Origin: Aquitalea aquatilis
Lineage (GTDB): Bacteria; Pseudomonadota; Gammaproteobacteria; Burkholderiales; Chromobacteriaceae
Direction of reading: 5' to 3'
Length of the DNA stretch: 64,000 nucleotides
NCBI RefSeq assembly: GCF_005155025.1
Contig: NZ_CP039731.1
Coordinates: 1,302,001-1,366,000, forward strand
Below, piece by piece: positions 63,096 through 64,000 of the stretch. Every line of letters begins with the position of its first letter. Positions within the stretch are counted from its first letter, which is position 1. Under the pieces are notes generated by a model. That model saw only the letters and a list, made by a program, of their open reading frames with translations, ran no database searches and was not told where the DNA came from. The translations under genes and the position numbers were made by a program.

Positions 63096-63749
63096 ATGAT
63101 CAAGCTCTACGGCGTGCAGCTGTCCGCTTACTACAACAAGGTCAAGATTGCCCTGCTGGAAAAGGGCGTCAATTTCCAGGAAGTGCCCACCCGTCCTTCG
63201 CAGGAGCCGGCGCTGCTGGAACTGAGCCCGATGGGCAAGATCCCCTTTGTCGACATTAACGGCCATGCCCTGTCCGAATCCTCGGTGATTCTGGAATGGC
63301 TGGAAGATGCCTACCCCACCGCTGCCCTGCTGCCGCCTACCCCGAATGGCCGTGCCAGCGCGCGCGAACTGATGACCCTGCTGGATCTGTACCTGATGCC
63401 GGCAGCCGGCCCGCTGTATCGCCACCTGCAATTTGGCGCTGCACTGGATGAGGCGGGCAAGGTCGCTGCCAAGGCGGCGATTGAGCGCAGCCTGTTGGCC
63501 ATTTCGCGCTTGGTACAGTACGGCCCGTGGCTGGCTGGTGAGTATTTCAGTTTTGCCGATATTTCGGCTGCCTGTGTCTTGCCACTGGTGGCATCGTCCA
63601 CGCAGCAGATTTATGGCGAAGATCTGACCACCATCATTCCGGGTATCGAAGACTATCTGGCCTTGCTGGGCAAGCGTTCCAGCGTGGCCCGCACCTGGCA
63701 GGACAGCGCGGCTGCCCGGGCAGCCTTTCTGGAAGCCAGCAAGCAGTAA
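63096..63749 (+). CDS. glutathione S-transferase family protein
   Basis: The 217-residue protein has an N-terminal thioredoxin-like domain (MIKLYGVQLSAYYNKVKIALLEKGVNFQ, then GKIPFVDINGHALSESSVILEWLED with cis-Pro and the Ser-Glu glutathione site) and an all-helical C-terminal domain. AAGGAG lies before the ATG. It conjugates glutathione to an unknown substrate. It is convergent with dinB. Confidence 0.92.
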   Translation: MIKLYGVQLSAYYNKVKIALLEKGVNFQEVPTRPSQEPALLELSPMGKIPFVDINGHALSESSVILEWLEDAYPTAALLPPTPNGRASARELMTLLDLYLMPAAGPLYRHLQFGAALDEAGKVAAKAAIERSLLAISRLVQYGPWLAGEYFSFADISAACVLPLVASSTQQIYGEDLTTIIPGIEDYLALLGKRSSVARTWQDSAAARAAFLEASKQ

Positions 63750-63755
63750 GCACGG

Positions 63756-64000
63756 CTACAAGGCGTCGAACAGCGGCAGTTGCTGCGGCTGGTCGGCGTC
63801 ATCTGCCAGCCTCACCCCCACCCCCACCAGCCGCACCGGGCGCTGGCCGCGGGCATAGGCGATCTCCAGCAGATCGCGGTAGTCGGCGCTGCTCAGCTGC
63901 CGACCGGTATGTTCAGCGGTGGTCTGGCTGAAATCGGCAAACTTCAGCTTTACGCTCAGGCCCTTGAACGGCGGATTCTCCGCCCGGGCAATGCGCCTCT
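63756..64000 (-). CDS. dinB: DNA polymerase IV, C-terminus only (cut by window edge)
   Basis: Reading leftward from the right edge gives 81 codons ending at TAG (63756-63758). The text includes GLSVKLKFADFSQTTAEHTG and RPVRLVGVGVRLADD, the little-finger domain of Y-family polymerases. It ends QQLPLFDAL, whose QLPLF is the beta-clamp-binding motif. DinB performs error-prone translesion synthesis. The catalytic part lies outside the window. The stop is six bases from the convergent GST stop. Confidence 0.9.
   Translation of the reverse strand, partial: RRIARAENPPFKGLSVKLKFADFSQTTAEHTGRQLSSADYRDLLEIAYARGQRPVRLVGVGVRLADDADQPQQLPLFDAL

Noticed and set aside
1-64000. CRISPR array, tRNA/rRNA genes, insertion sequences or prophage
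   Set aside because: No regularly spaced direct repeats, cloverleaf sequences, transposase, integrase or phage structural genes could be found by reading both strands; gene families are chromosomal core throughout.

Overview
The window is chromosomal DNA of a high-GC betaproteobacterium. Gene content suggests the order Neisseriales, family Chromobacteriaceae (Chromobacterium/Aquitalea/Vogesella-like); this is an inference from gene families and arrangements, not from a marker gene. Nearly everything is core or metabolic coding sequence. I see no rRNA, tRNA, insertion sequence, prophage or CRISPR array. Both ends cut genes: hemD on the left, dinB on the right. || Layout: 0-1.5 kb hemCD (minus). 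1.9-4.6 kb ppc. 4.9-7.9 kb a periplasmic gluconate-2-dehydrogenase-type operon (Tat gamma subunit, GMC flavoprotein, small monohaem cytochrome c). 7.9-11.8 kb a solute-binding protein, an XRE-cupin regulator and a divergent TMADH/dienoyl-CoA-reductase-type flavoenzyme. 11.8-17.8 kb FkbM methyltransferase, TMEM175-like channel, AlgZ/LytS-type kinase, EamA exporter, LysR regulator and argH. 17.9-22.8 kb c-di-GMP enzymes (EAL; REC-REC-GGDEF), an Asp/Glu racemase and a GlpR-like regulator. 23-26 kb RNase II-family enzyme and HDOD protein. || 26.1-42.4 kb is the centre of the window: a complete glucose uptake and Entner-Doudoroff locus. On the minus strand it holds edd-eda, a GltR/GtrS-type two-component system, the glucose-type ABC transporter gtsABCD and an aldo/keto reductase. 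On the plus strand it holds zwf-pgl-glk-hexR-pgi. Two matching HexR-type operators lie in the divergent edd/zwf control region, each 28 bp from its start codon. The arrangement resembles the Pseudomonas glucose cluster. A Tsx-like outer-membrane channel follows. || 43.3-53.7 kb is housekeeping: ATL protein, MBL hydrolase, methyltransferase, GIY-YIG protein, TerC-CBS protein, System II cytochrome c maturation (resB-ccsB), cytochrome c4, engB, rlpA and trmL. 53.7-61.4 kb holds comF and the biotin genes bioB, bioF, bioH and bioC. A 947-residue GAF-GAF-GGDEF-EAL gene sits between bioF and bioH. 61.4-64 kb has a GNAT, a patatin lipoprotein, a glutathione S-transferase and the dinB tail. || No wholly new system is evident. 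The best leads are a perfect 19-bp inverted repeat just inside the aldo/keto reductase gene, the paired HexR operators, the c-di-GMP gene inside the biotin locus, a nine-G tract in bioF, the monohaem cytochrome in the gluconate dehydrogenase operon, and two unexplained structured intergenic elements (22.9 and 25.0-25.2 kb).
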